NCBI GenBank assembly: GCA_902810755.1
Contig: CADDYT010000046.1
Location: 1-42,444 of the forward strand
Reading direction: 5' to 3'
DNA from: Chloroflexota bacterium
GTDB taxonomy: Bacteria; Chloroflexota; Ktedonobacteria; Ktedonobacterales; Ktedonobacteraceae
DNA length: 42,444 nucleotides
Made by a program: the position numbers and the translations under genes
Notes under the pieces: model-generated
What the model was told of the DNA's origin: nothing
The model's database searches: none
Seen by the model: only the letters and a program-made list of their open reading frames with translations
In this document: one piece after another, positions 8,278 through 16,767 of the stretch
Layout: each line of letters starts with the position of its first letter
How positions within the stretch are numbered: the first letter of the stretch is position 1

Positions 8278-9513
8278 CTACGGAAGAAACGCGCGCAGCC
8301 AGCGCCCGAAACGATTGACAACATTCGTATTCCCTTGCTCTTCCCGTTCCTCGTCCTCAATGAGGAAGGAAGTGTGCCGCAGGCCCCATAACAACAGACC
8401 GACCGAGGTGGCATAGGCCGGACGGCAGATGGAATCGGCCAGGCCGTGCAGTCCGAGCGGAGAGCCGAGACGTGCAGGCAGGTCGAGCGTTTGCCCCGCC
8501 AGTTCCAGAATGCCCGGCAACTCCGCTGACCCGCCCGTCAGAACCAGGCCCGCCGGGAGCAGCCCCTCGTAGCCAGATTTTTTAATCTCCTCATGCACCA
8601 TTTCAAAGAGTTCTTCCACGCGGGCCTGGATAATTTCCGCCAGCAATTTACGCGGCACCAGGTCGTTGCAGTCCGGCATAAATTGCGCCAGGTCTATCAT
8701 ATCGTCCTCGGAGATGGTGGCAGGGTCGCAGTGTCCATAGGTCACTTTGAGTTCCTCGGCCACCCCGAAGGGCAGGCGCAGGCCGATGGCGATGTCGCTG
8801 GTAATCAGGTTGCCGCCGACGGGCAGCACGACGGAATGCCAGATAGCCCCATCGGCAAAGACGGCGACATCGGTGGTGCCGCCGCCCACATCGACCAGCA
8901 CCACGCCCAGGTCAGTCTCGCCGTCGCCCAGCACCGCCTCGCTTGAGGCCAGCGGCTCCAGCACCAGGTCCTCAATCTCCACCTGCGCCTTATGCACGCA
9001 CTTAATCAAATTGTGAATGGAAGAAACCGAGCCGGTCACGATGTGCGTCTCTACCTCCAGGCGGAAGCCGGACATGCCGATCGGGTTCTTGATACCCTCC
9101 TGACCATCCACGACATAGCCGCGAGGAATGACATGGATCACCTCACGGTTGGCCGGCATAGCAATGGCCCGCGCCACCTCGATGGCACGGCTGATGTCGT
9201 TCTGCACGATGTCGCGATGACTGGGCGAGATAGCGACAAAGCCCTTGCTATTCTCCGATTCGATATGGCTTCCTGCAATGCCCACGTAGGCGGTGGTAAT
9301 GTTCTTCCCTGAAAGGCGTTCTGCACGATCAAGCGCCGCAGCAATGGATGTGACGGTCTCTTCAATGTTCACCACCACCCCACGGCGCAACCCCTGCGAA
9401 GGGCAGGTGCCAACGCCAACAATATTCAGTTTCCCGTCGCGGTCCAGCTCGCCGACGAGAACGCAGATTTTTGTTGTTCCTACGTCGATACCGACAATCA
9501 CCCGCTCTTGCAC
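8278..9513 (-). CDS. ftsA: Cell division protein FtsA
   Basis: Actin-like membrane anchor of the Z-ring, 411 residues. Nucleotide-binding motifs are VGIDVGTTKICVLVGEL at the N-terminus, VLVDVGGGTTDVAVF in the middle and LPAGLVLTGGSAELPG towards the end. The 1C subdomain (about 85-165) is present. The last residues (NVVNRFGRWLRAFLP) form the amphipathic membrane-targeting helix expected of FtsA. The start is GTG (9513-9511), 7 nt after AGGAGC. It ends 15 bp before ftsZ and lies 42 bp after ftsQ, the usual order for the bottom of a dcw cluster. Confidence 0.97.
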   Translation of the reverse strand: MQERVIVGIDVGTTKICVLVGELDRDGKLNIVGVGTCPSQGLRRGVVVNIEETVTSIAAALDRAERLSGKNITTAYVGIAGSHIESENSKGFVAISPSHRDIVQNDISRAIEVARAIAMPANREVIHVIPRGYVVDGQEGIKNPIGMSGFRLEVETHIVTGSVSSIHNLIKCVHKAQVEIEDLVLEPLASSEAVLGDGETDLGVVLVDVGGGTTDVAVFADGAIWHSVVLPVGGNLITSDIAIGLRLPFGVAEELKVTYGHCDPATISEDDMIDLAQFMPDCNDLVPRKLLAEIIQARVEELFEMVHEEIKKSGYEGLLPAGLVLTGGSAELPGILELAGQTLDLPARLGSPLGLHGLADSICRPAYATSVGLLLWGLRHTSFLIEDEEREEQGNTNVVNRFGRWLRAFLP

Positions 9514-9555
9514 GATACACGCTCCTATCGGGCGGTCACTGTGAGACGCACTACG

Positions 9556-10671
9556 TTAACTCTGTAAGGTATAAACAGGCCGCAGGCCGAAACGTAGATC
9601 AACCGTCGCGAGATGCAGTTGTTGTCTCTGCGCCAGCGCGAGAATTTGCTGGAGTTCCAGCAGGCGGTTCTCCAACGGATTGCGGTCACCGGTGCTGCCA
9701 AGATAGGCGCGCCAGCCCGCCGGACTGACAATGACAAATGAACCGGCTTCTCCCGGCGCGACGGCCAGAGTATCCGTATAATCCAGGGTAAAGGCCGTAA
9801 GGCCCGTAAGCCGGGGCAGGCTGCTGAAGACCTGCATCGCGAAGCGCACATCGGCGGCATTCACGTGACTGCCCGGTTGTAGCCTGCTACTGCCCTTCCC
9901 TGTCGCTATATCTTTACGGGTGTCCACGACTGCCATCAACTGACCCGCCCCCGGCGTCTCGCTCGCCAGGGCGATCACCACTCCCTGCGCGTCCACGCTA
10001 TAGGTGCCATATCTTGTCTGCCAGAGCAGAACCGGCACGCGCTCGCTCACCGCTACCGACAACTGATTGGGCCATTGCCGCGAGACGCTGGCCGAGGAGA
10101 CCGGCGGCAGCGCCTCGACGCGCGCGGTAAGCGAGGCGACATCTACCAGAAAGATGTTCTGCCCCTGCATGCCCATATTTTGAATGGTCTGGATCAGGGC
10201 GCTGTTATGCGTTCCCCTGACGTTGACCTGCTCGATACGAAAGGCCGTGCCGGTCAGGGCAAAGCTGGAGCCGAGAGCGGCAGCAACCGCGAGAACGAGA
10301 AACCCCAGCACTTTCCAGAGCAGGCCTCGACGCCGACGCCGGGGAATCGGCGTGCCGTTGTACGGCGGCAAATGGCGGCGCGGCAGAGGTCGGCCAGCCA
10401 GCCCGCTCTGCGAGAGGCGGCGCGGCACCATGCCGCCAGAGGTCTGCTGGCGCTGGCGGGCGCGGAAACGCTCCTCGCGCCGCCGCTCAAAATCGCTCCA
10501 TGCCTGCTCCGGCTCAACCTCCTGTGATAGCGTGACGATGCGCTGCTGGTACTGTTTTGCCTGCGCCCTCTGCGCCCCTCTCGCCTGCTGCTCCAGCGAT
10601 GCTCGCCTCGTCAATGGACGTTTGTATGTGTGAGAGGCTCTCTGCTCTCGTTGTGGTCGGTAGTTTACCAT
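9556..10671 (-). CDS. ftsQ: Cell division protein FtsQ/DivIB
   Basis: Bitopic divisome protein, 371 residues. A long basic cytosolic N-terminus (about 130 residues, rich in R and Q) precedes one membrane helix (LLWKVLGFLVLAVAAALGSSFA). A POTRA domain follows (FRIEQVNVRGTHNSALIQTI to WPNQLSVAVSERVPVLLW), then the beta domain (to VDLRFGLRPVYTLQS). The start ATG lies inside the end of murB (ATGGTAA, 7-bp overlap), which points to translational coupling. FtsQ bridges the early and late division proteins with FtsL. The cytosolic tail is longer than in most species, as also seen here in FtsW. Confidence 0.93.
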   Translation of the reverse strand: MVNYRPQREQRASHTYKRPLTRRASLEQQARGAQRAQAKQYQQRIVTLSQEVEPEQAWSDFERRREERFRARQRQQTSGGMVPRRLSQSGLAGRPLPRRHLPPYNGTPIPRRRRRGLLWKVLGFLVLAVAAALGSSFALTGTAFRIEQVNVRGTHNSALIQTIQNMGMQGQNIFLVDVASLTARVEALPPVSSASVSRQWPNQLSVAVSERVPVLLWQTRYGTYSVDAQGVVIALASETPGAGQLMAVVDTRKDIATGKGSSRLQPGSHVNAADVRFAMQVFSSLPRLTGLTAFTLDYTDTLAVAPGEAGSFVIVSPAGWRAYLGSTGDRNPLENRLLELQQILALAQRQQLHLATVDLRFGLRPVYTLQS

Positions 10672-11720
10672 ATGACCCCCCAGACGCCGCGCAACTCGAC
10701 TTCCAGTTCCAGGTCCACCCCGAATTGCTCCAGTACGCGGTCATGTGCTTCGATAATCAATGCTACGATGTCGGCGGCGCTTGCCCCCCCTGAGTTGACG
10801 ATAAAGTTGGCGTGGCGCGGCGAAATCTGCGCCTTGCCGTGCATTTTGCCCTTCAGCCCGGCGGCCTCAATCAGGCGACCGGCGAAATCGCCCGGCGGGT
10901 TCTTGAAGATGGAACCCGCGCTCTGCTGCGGCGGCTGCGTCTGCTTGCGATGCAGCCTGTATTGCTCCACCAGCGCGCGCAGCTTCTGCGGCTCCTCGCG
11001 GTGCAGGCGAATGCCCAGTTGCAATACGATCTCTTCCGGCTCGATCATGGCGCGCGGAGCCGGAACCGGGTAGCCCGCCTCATTGAACTCGACGCGCCGG
11101 TCGGCGCGGAAGCGGCTGTTGCGATAGGCCAGCGCCAGTTCGTCATGATTGAGACGGCGCACAACCGGCGCCTGCTGCGGCATTTCTGGCTCGTCGCGCA
11201 GTTCTGAGCGCCTGACATCCAGTTCATCGACCCATTCCAGCACACGCCCAATCTCACTGCCGTGCGCGCCCGCGTTGCTAACGACGCCACCCCCCAGCGT
11301 ACCGGGGATACCGGGGCCAAATTCCAGTCCGCCCCAGCCCTTCGCTACCAGATCGTTGATCAATTTCGGCCAGTTCACCCCTGCATCTGCTATGAGCAGG
11401 GCCGTACCGTCGCCGCGCTCCTCAATGCTATAGCGGTCGAAGGCGATGCGCGCCACGATGCCGGAGACACCCATATCGGAATAGAGAATGTTGGTGCCAT
11501 TGCCGACAAACAATACTGGCCAGCGCAGCGCCGAACAGAGCTTCACCAGCTCAATCAGTTCTTCCTGTGATGCCAGCGAAATCCAGATGTCCGCCTTGCC
11601 GCCGACGCCAAAGGTATTATGGCGGGAGAGCGGCTCGTTGATGCGCACGCGCTCGCCAAAACGCGGGCGCAATTCAGCGTAAGCAAGCTCTATATCAAAT
11701 TGTTCAAAATCAAAAGCCAT
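10665..11720 (-). CDS. murB: UDP-N-acetylenolpyruvoylglucosamine reductase MurB
   Basis: A cytosolic flavoprotein that reduces the enolpyruvyl group of UDP-GlcNAc-enolpyruvate with NADPH to give UDP-MurNAc, the second committed step of peptidoglycan synthesis. It is 351 residues. FAD-binding stretches are NTFGVGGKADIW, VLFVGNGTNILYSD and GLEFGPGIPGTLGGGVVSNAGAHG. The catalytic regions AYRNSRFR and SAGSIFKNPPGDFAGRLIE, and a Glu in the last strand (LELEVELRGVW), are present. A weak AGGGGA site precedes the ATG. It lies 30 bp after murC and overlaps ftsQ by 7 bp. Confidence 0.97.
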   Translation of the reverse strand: MAFDFEQFDIELAYAELRPRFGERVRINEPLSRHNTFGVGGKADIWISLASQEELIELVKLCSALRWPVLFVGNGTNILYSDMGVSGIVARIAFDRYSIEERGDGTALLIADAGVNWPKLINDLVAKGWGGLEFGPGIPGTLGGGVVSNAGAHGSEIGRVLEWVDELDVRRSELRDEPEMPQQAPVVRRLNHDELALAYRNSRFRADRRVEFNEAGYPVPAPRAMIEPEEIVLQLGIRLHREEPQKLRALVEQYRLHRKQTQPPQQSAGSIFKNPPGDFAGRLIEAAGLKGKMHGKAQISPRHANFIVNSGGASAADIVALIIEAHDRVLEQFGVDLELEVELRGVWGVIW

Positions 11721-11750
11721 AAGCGCGTTCCCCTGGAGCTTTCCAGACAG

Positions 11751-13295
11751 CTATCTCCTCTTCACCTCACCGGCCACGTCTTCTTGCAAAAGCATTTCAG
11801 TTACCGTATAGACATCGCCCGCGCCCATAACGAGTACCAGATCGCCCGAACGCAGGACGCGGCGCAGCGCCCTGGCCGTTTCTTGCACGCCGCCACTATG
11901 TATCACCTTACGCCGCCCATCGGCGAAAGACGGTTGCTGCGCGATGGCCGCCACCAGGTCTCGCGAGGAGATCAGGCCGCTATCGCGCTCGCGCGCCGGA
12001 AAAATATCGGCGATGAGCGCCACATCAGCCACATCAAAGGCGGTGCGAAACTGCTCGAAAAAGGTCTTTGTCCGACTAAACATGTGCGGCTGGTAGACCG
12101 CGACCAGCCGACGTACAGGATACCGCTGACGAGCCGCCAGCAAGGTCGCCTCGATGGCAGTGGGATGATGGGCGTAGTCATCGACAAGGATGATATCCTC
12201 TGCCTGCTGAACCTGCCCGTTTTCTCCCTCGATTGTCAGCGCGCCAGCGTGACGGATCTCGAAGCGCCGCCGGATGCCGGAGAAACTTTCCAGCGTTTGC
12301 CTGATCGTCGCGGCATCCACGCCGAGCAGAGATGCCGCTGTGAGCGCAGCCAGCGCATTTTGCACATTGTGGACGCCTGGCAGACGCAGACGGATAGTCT
12401 CCGCCCACACCTCGCCGTCTGGCCCACGCACGCGAAAGCTCGTTTCGCCTTCCAGCTTCACATCAATTGCCTGAAACGTTGCCCGCTCCCTTATAGACGC
12501 CGCACCTGCCCCTTTTTGAGAGGGTGCGAGGCCCGCGACGGAGCAGGTGACGATGCGGCCCGGCCAATCGCTCAGCCGGTCGCGCAGTTCCAGACAGCCA
12601 GGGCTATCGGCATTCAGGACAAGCGTTGGCGGTAGTGACCGCTCGTCGCTCATGTCCATGCCGCGTATGAAATGCTCAAACGCGGCCAGGAATGCCTCGT
12701 AGTCGGCGAAGAATTCGGGGTGTTCAAACTCAATCGAAGTCACAACCACCAGACGAGGGTGATAGTGCCAGAAATTGTGATTGAACTCGTCGGCTTCGTT
12801 CACCGCGTAGCGGCTCTGGCCGAGCCGGTAGTTCGCGCCGAAACGCGGGACGACCGCGCCGATCTCGACCGTCGGGTCGAGACCGGCATCGACCAGCATC
12901 AGCGCGAGCATGGCAGTGGTCGTTCCCTTGCCATGTACCCCACTTACCGAGAGCAAACACTTCCCACGCATCAACTCGCCCAGCAGTTCCTGCCAGGGGA
13001 TGACCCGCACGCCACGCCGCCGCGCCTCCGCCAGTTCCGGGTTATCCGCGTCAAGGGCCGTCACCGCCGGGCTGATCACCAGGGCATCGATCTCAGCGCC
13101 CTCTACCACCACATGCTCCGGGTTATGCCCGATGGCCACCGCGATGCCTGCACGTTCCAGCATACGAGTGGTTGCTGAAGCTTGCCGATCACAGCCGGTC
13201 ACGACATCGCCCGCCAGTCGCGCCATCTGCGCGACAGCGGAGATGCCCTGGCCGCCTATGCCCATAAAATGTAAGCGAGAATGTCTCTGTTTCAA
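11751..13295 (-). CDS. murC: UDP-N-acetylmuramate--L-alanine ligase MurC
   Basis: An ATP-dependent cytosolic ligase that adds L-Ala to UDP-MurNAc. It is 514 residues, slightly long for the family. The Rossmann-like N-domain starts HFMGIGGQGISAVAQMARL. The ATP loop (about 119-127) reads GVHGKGTTT instead of the common GTHGKTTTT. The central domain has NEADEFNHNFWHYHPRLVVVTSIEFEH split around the usual Mg/substrate residues, and the C-domain has VDDYAHHPTAIEATL and YQPHMFSRT. The start is TTG (13295-13293), sharing TTGA with the murG stop, so translation is coupled. An ATG ten codons in would remove the start of the conserved glycine loop. Confidence 0.95.
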   Translation of the reverse strand: MKQRHSRLHFMGIGGQGISAVAQMARLAGDVVTGCDRQASATTRMLERAGIAVAIGHNPEHVVVEGAEIDALVISPAVTALDADNPELAEARRRGVRVIPWQELLGELMRGKCLLSVSGVHGKGTTTAMLALMLVDAGLDPTVEIGAVVPRFGANYRLGQSRYAVNEADEFNHNFWHYHPRLVVVTSIEFEHPEFFADYEAFLAAFEHFIRGMDMSDERSLPPTLVLNADSPGCLELRDRLSDWPGRIVTCSVAGLAPSQKGAGAASIRERATFQAIDVKLEGETSFRVRGPDGEVWAETIRLRLPGVHNVQNALAALTAASLLGVDAATIRQTLESFSGIRRRFEIRHAGALTIEGENGQVQQAEDIILVDDYAHHPTAIEATLLAARQRYPVRRLVAVYQPHMFSRTKTFFEQFRTAFDVADVALIADIFPARERDSGLISSRDLVAAIAQQPSFADGRRKVIHSGGVQETARALRRVLRSGDLVLVMGAGDVYTVTEMLLQEDVAGEVKRR

Positions 13296-14449
13296 ACTTT
13301 CGCATCCTGATTGTGCCTGTTTTGCGCTGCTGCGCCCGCCAGTGTCTTTATATGTAAAGCGATTTCTCGCGTTGCGTCCGGTTTCGCGATTCTCCCGGCT
13401 GCCTGAGCCATTGACTCAAGTAATGAACGAGACGAGAGAACAGTTATTACACGATCCAGCAGCATTTCGGGTGTCAGGTCATCGTCGCGAATGACCTGCG
13501 CCGCCTGCTGGCGTCCAAACATGGCCGCATTCACCTCCTGCGGTGAGCCACCGAGGGCGGGCGGCAGCGGAACCAGGATGCTCGGTTTGCTCAAGACGGC
13601 CAGTTCGCTCAGGGTTGCCGCCCCGGAGCGACACAGGACCAGCTCTGCTGCTTGCAGGGCCGTCGGCATCTCGGCGTCCATGTATGGAACCAGATGGTAA
13701 CGCTGTTTCTCCTGATCGGCCAGGTTCGCCATCGTTTGTTCAGCCAGTTCGCGTGTTTCGTCAAATAGCTTCTTGCCGCTAATTTGCAAAACCTGACAAT
13801 GGGTGAGAAGCCCTGGCAGGGCGTGACAGACAACCTGATTGAGATGTCTGGCCCCCTGGCTGCCTCCGGTGACGAGCAGGACTGGCGCTTCCGCCTCCAA
13901 CCCCAGCGAGCGCCGCGCCTCCTGTGGAGAGCTGGCCCGCGCCTCCAGGATTGCTTCTCGTACCGGATTACCGGGTTGCAACGTTTTCTGTCTCGGAAAG
14001 TACGCCAGCGAATCGGCGAAAGCGACCGAAATGCGCGTCGCCAGCGGCGCGAGCAGGCGGTTTGACAGGTTGGGCGAGACATCTTCCTGATGCATCAGGA
14101 AAGGCACGCCATTGAGACGAGCCGCCACTCCCGCCGGAACCGCGACATAGCCGCCACTGGTAAAGACGGCGTGCGGGCGAAACGTGCGCACGATGCGCAC
14201 CGCCTGGGCTATACCCACCGGCACCCTTGCCACCCCCGTTACCGTTTTCCATGAGATGTACCGTTGCAACTTGCCAGCCTTGATAATGGCGTAAGGGAAA
14301 CCCATCTGTGGGGCCAGTTCGGTTTCCAGACCATCGTCACTGCCCAGGTACAAAATCTCGGCCTGATACTCCTTCTGTAACTGCGTCGCCACCGCCAGAG
14401 CCGGGTAGATGTGACCCCCGGTGCCGCCGCCGGATACTAACACTCTCAT
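13292..14449 (-). CDS. murG: UDP-GlcNAc--undecaprenyl-PP-MurNAc-pentapeptide transferase MurG
   Basis: A membrane-associated GT28 glycosyltransferase that turns lipid I into lipid II. From the ATG at 14449 it is 385 residues and opens with the family motif MRVLVSGGGTGGHIYPALA. Other motifs are FTSGGYVAVPAGVAARL, LLVTGGSQGARHLNQ and CRSGAATLSELAVLSKPSILVPLP, then NAAMFGRQQAA for UDP-GlcNAc binding. The usual HEQN acceptor-site motif is replaced by HQED. The frame is open for 33 codons further upstream, but that part is low-complexity spacer without a ribosome site, so I exclude it. A GGTGGG is about 9 nt before the chosen ATG. The stop overlaps the murC start. Confidence 0.95.
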   Translation of the reverse strand: MRVLVSGGGTGGHIYPALAVATQLQKEYQAEILYLGSDDGLETELAPQMGFPYAIIKAGKLQRYISWKTVTGVARVPVGIAQAVRIVRTFRPHAVFTSGGYVAVPAGVAARLNGVPFLMHQEDVSPNLSNRLLAPLATRISVAFADSLAYFPRQKTLQPGNPVREAILEARASSPQEARRSLGLEAEAPVLLVTGGSQGARHLNQVVCHALPGLLTHCQVLQISGKKLFDETRELAEQTMANLADQEKQRYHLVPYMDAEMPTALQAAELVLCRSGAATLSELAVLSKPSILVPLPPALGGSPQEVNAAMFGRQQAAQVIRDDDLTPEMLLDRVITVLSSRSLLESMAQAAGRIAKPDATREIALHIKTLAGAAAQNRHNQDAKV

Positions 14450-14631
14450 ACGCAATACAACCCACCAGACTTTATATGCACCAGACCCGGTCAGAGGGTG
14501 GGCCGGAAGGGCAGGCTCCGGGCCGGGCCTGCTCCCGCTGGCCATCACGGGTGCTGCAAGCCCTACCCCTCCATGCCTCCAGCCCTCTGGCCGGTTGCCT
14601 GGATAACCCGGTTTACTCCGGTGTCTCTTCT
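14450..14631. other. GC-rich spacer between ftsW and murG
   Basis: A 182-bp gap, unusual inside this otherwise compact cluster. It holds GC-rich, partly palindromic words (GGGCCGGGCCTG, CTGGCC, CTCTGGCCGG) that look like a degraded relative of the GGCC repeat. No gene is supported. I see no clear promoter. Confidence 0.4.
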
Positions 14632-16230
14632 TTACGCTTTCTGCCTGCGCTGGCCAACTGTCAGGGTGCGGCGCAACGCGGGCATCTCCGGCTCGCGAAT
14701 GTAACGCGAGATGTTGAGCAAGACGCCGATAGCCGCCATGGAGACGACCAGCGACGAACTGCCATAACTAATGAACGGCAGCGGCACCCCTGTGTAGGGA
14801 ATGGTGCCGGTGGTGGCCCCGATGTTAATCATGGCCTGCAAGACCAGCCAGGTCGTGATCCCCGTTGCCAGCAACGCGCCGTACATGTCCTGCGTGCGCC
14901 GGGCCAGCCGGAAGCCGCGAAAAGCGAGACACAAGAATAAAATGACGATAATGGCGGAACCGAGCAGGCCCAGTTCCTCACCGATAATGGCCATAATCGA
15001 GTCCGTATAGGGCATCGGCAGGTAGCCCGTCTTCTGACGGCTCGCGCCGAGACCCACGCCAAACCAGCCGCCCGAACCCAGAGCCAGCAACGACTGGTAG
15101 AGTTGCATGTTATATCCCGTAATATTGCTAAAGGGGTTGAGAAACCCCAGCAGACGCAGGGCGCGGTAGCCGCTGAACGCCTCCTTGAGAAAGATGAGGC
15201 CGCCGCAGACCATCGCCAGCAAAAACTGCACGATATTCGCGCCCGCCGTAAAGAACATGGCCGTCGCCATCCCGGCGATGATAATGGCCGTTCCCATGTC
15301 GTTTTCCAGCAGGATCAGGCCGAGAATCAGGCCGACCAGGATGACGAAGGGGGCCAGGCCGTAGAGAAAGGTGCCAACCTGGTTACCCTTGCGCGCCAGC
15401 CAGTCCGCGATATACAGAGCCAGCACCAGCTTGGTCAGCTCGCTCGGCTGAAACGAGAAGAACGAGCCGAAGGCCAGCCAGCGCGACGCTCCATACACTG
15501 TGACGCCAAATTTCAGCACGATCACCAGCAGGGGCAGCACAATCGCCATGCCGATCAGCGAGAAACGCCGCCAGATGCGATAATCGACACGCATGGTCAC
15601 CAGCATGGCCGCCAGCCCTACCACCATGCCCCAGAACTGGCGCAGGAAAAAGTAGGACGGGTCACCATAGTAGCGCGCTGCCGTGAACGAGCTTGCGCTG
15701 TAGACCATCACCAGACCGATGCAGAGCAGGGCCAGCGTGATGACCAGCAGCCAGGGATCGATCTTGCCCGCCACACGCGGCAGGCGCATCTCCAGCTCGG
15801 CCAGCTTTTTCTGCTCCTCCGCGCTGATGACCTGCACGCTCACATCTTCCTGCTCCGATTCCCACAGCCGCCAGCCACCGGTAACGCCGCTACGCCTGCC
15901 CACCGGCGCCCCATCGGCACCCGCACCACGCCCGCGCGGCAGCCTCTTGCGCGGTCCAACAGGAGTGGCAGGAGTGGCAGAACGCGCCAGCGCCTGCCGC
16001 GCGCCAGCGGGCCGAGGGCGGGCGCCGCCGACGCCAGAGAGCGACCGCCTGCTCTCCGCCCCGATCCGGCTCGCACCCACACGCGCAAGCGACTCGCCAT
16101 GCTCCTGCGCGTAGCTTTCCAGCGCGGGCGAACGCATCACCGGCGTCTGCTCCTGCTGGCCCTTGCGCCGCTCCAGTCGCGTCCGGCTCTCGCCTGCTCT
16201 GTTCGGTTGTCTCCCGTTGTCGCGTGACAT
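14632..16230 (-). CDS. ftsW: Lipid II polymerase / division protein FtsW
   Basis: SEDS-family glycosyltransferase that polymerises lipid II at the septum together with FtsI. It is 532 residues from the ATG at 16230, which has GGAGA 9 nt upstream; the in-frame ATG at 16260 has none. The first 150 or so residues are an Arg/Gly/Ala-rich cytosolic tail, much longer than normal. About ten membrane helices follow. Conserved pieces are GLVMVYSASS in the first helix, YGASRWLAFGSFFSFQPSELTKL, ENDMGTAIII (with the catalytic-loop Asp) and the late PYTGVPLPFISYGSSSLV. It sits between a small hypothetical gene and murG. Confidence 0.95.
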   Translation of the reverse strand: MSRDNGRQPNRAGESRTRLERRKGQQEQTPVMRSPALESYAQEHGESLARVGASRIGAESRRSLSGVGGARPRPAGARQALARSATPATPVGPRKRLPRGRGAGADGAPVGRRSGVTGGWRLWESEQEDVSVQVISAEEQKKLAELEMRLPRVAGKIDPWLLVITLALLCIGLVMVYSASSFTAARYYGDPSYFFLRQFWGMVVGLAAMLVTMRVDYRIWRRFSLIGMAIVLPLLVIVLKFGVTVYGASRWLAFGSFFSFQPSELTKLVLALYIADWLARKGNQVGTFLYGLAPFVILVGLILGLILLENDMGTAIIIAGMATAMFFTAGANIVQFLLAMVCGGLIFLKEAFSGYRALRLLGFLNPFSNITGYNMQLYQSLLALGSGGWFGVGLGASRQKTGYLPMPYTDSIMAIIGEELGLLGSAIIVILFLCLAFRGFRLARRTQDMYGALLATGITTWLVLQAMINIGATTGTIPYTGVPLPFISYGSSSLVVSMAAIGVLLNISRYIREPEMPALRRTLTVGQRRQKA

Positions 16231-16305
16231 CGCTACTTTTCTCCGGCCAGGCCTTGACATAGAACAAATTTTCGAGTATAGTTATTTACAGGAAGCAGGA
16301 GAGGG

Positions 16306-16632
16306 TTATTTCTCCTGACCGCCGGGAGCGGACTGTTCCTGCATCAGTTGCAGGGCCTGCTCCAGATCGAGATCATTCAGCGCCTGCGAATGTACCTGCT
16401 GCAGGTCGACGACCTTGATACCCTGTCCGCGCTGCAATTCAGCCCAGGGGTCGTTGCTCAACATTGGTATTTCCGGTACTTCAGCGTTGGCTGCCAGCTC
16501 TGGCCCGGCGCTGGCTGTCGCCTCTCTGGAGAGGCCGAGCAGTTCGCGCCAGGTGTCGCTCAGTTCCGGCTCGTCTTGCCCGGCCTGCTGAGCCGGTTCT
16601 TCCTGCTGATGCTTATTCTGTTCGGATTGCAT
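16306..16632 (-). CDS. Small acidic hypothetical protein in the dcw cluster
   Basis: A 108-residue acidic, Gln/Glu-rich protein with no recognised domain, no membrane helix and no Cys. It has a disordered N-terminus (QNKHQQEEPAQQAGQDEPEL), a middle with DTWRELLGLS, and a C-terminal part likely to be helical (VVDLQQVHSQALNDLDLEQ). The ATG at 16632 follows AAGGAAG by a short spacer; the frame extends 15 codons further without a site. It shares the strand and probably the transcript of ftsI (91 bp away over a repeat) and ftsW. Its place suggests a lineage-specific division or cell-wall accessory protein, by inference only. Confidence 0.6.
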   Translation of the reverse strand: MQSEQNKHQQEEPAQQAGQDEPELSDTWRELLGLSREATASAGPELAANAEVPEIPMLSNDPWAELQRGQGIKVVDLQQVHSQALNDLDLEQALQLMQEQSAPGGQEK

Positions 16633-16690
16633 GTCTTCCTTCGCTATCCTGTTTGTTTGCCCGACCGTGCCGCCCAATCGGCCGCCCCGG

Positions 16691-16752
16691 CCAGGCCACC
16701 CGCAAGGGGTGGCCCTACTATATACGAGGCCCTCCGACCGCCCCTGTATAGC
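16691..16752. repeat. GGCC-hairpin REP-like repeat between ftsI and orf
   Basis: One full hairpin at 16694-16714 (GGCCACCC, GCAAG, GGGTGGCC) is followed by CTACTATATAC, that is GTAG in front of the hairpin on the minus strand. A weak remnant of the partner arm (TGTATAGCC) ends the element. It lies inside the dcw transcript and could act as an RNA hairpin there. Confidence 0.75.
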
Positions 16753-16767
16753 CAGACGATTGCGATT

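Noticed and set aside
11619..12635. 338-codon frame on the plus strand across murB/murC
   Set aside because: Shadow of murC with no family match, start site or neighbours on that strand.
15103..16227. Open frame on the plus strand across ftsW
   Set aside because: Shadow of ftsW with no domain or start signal.
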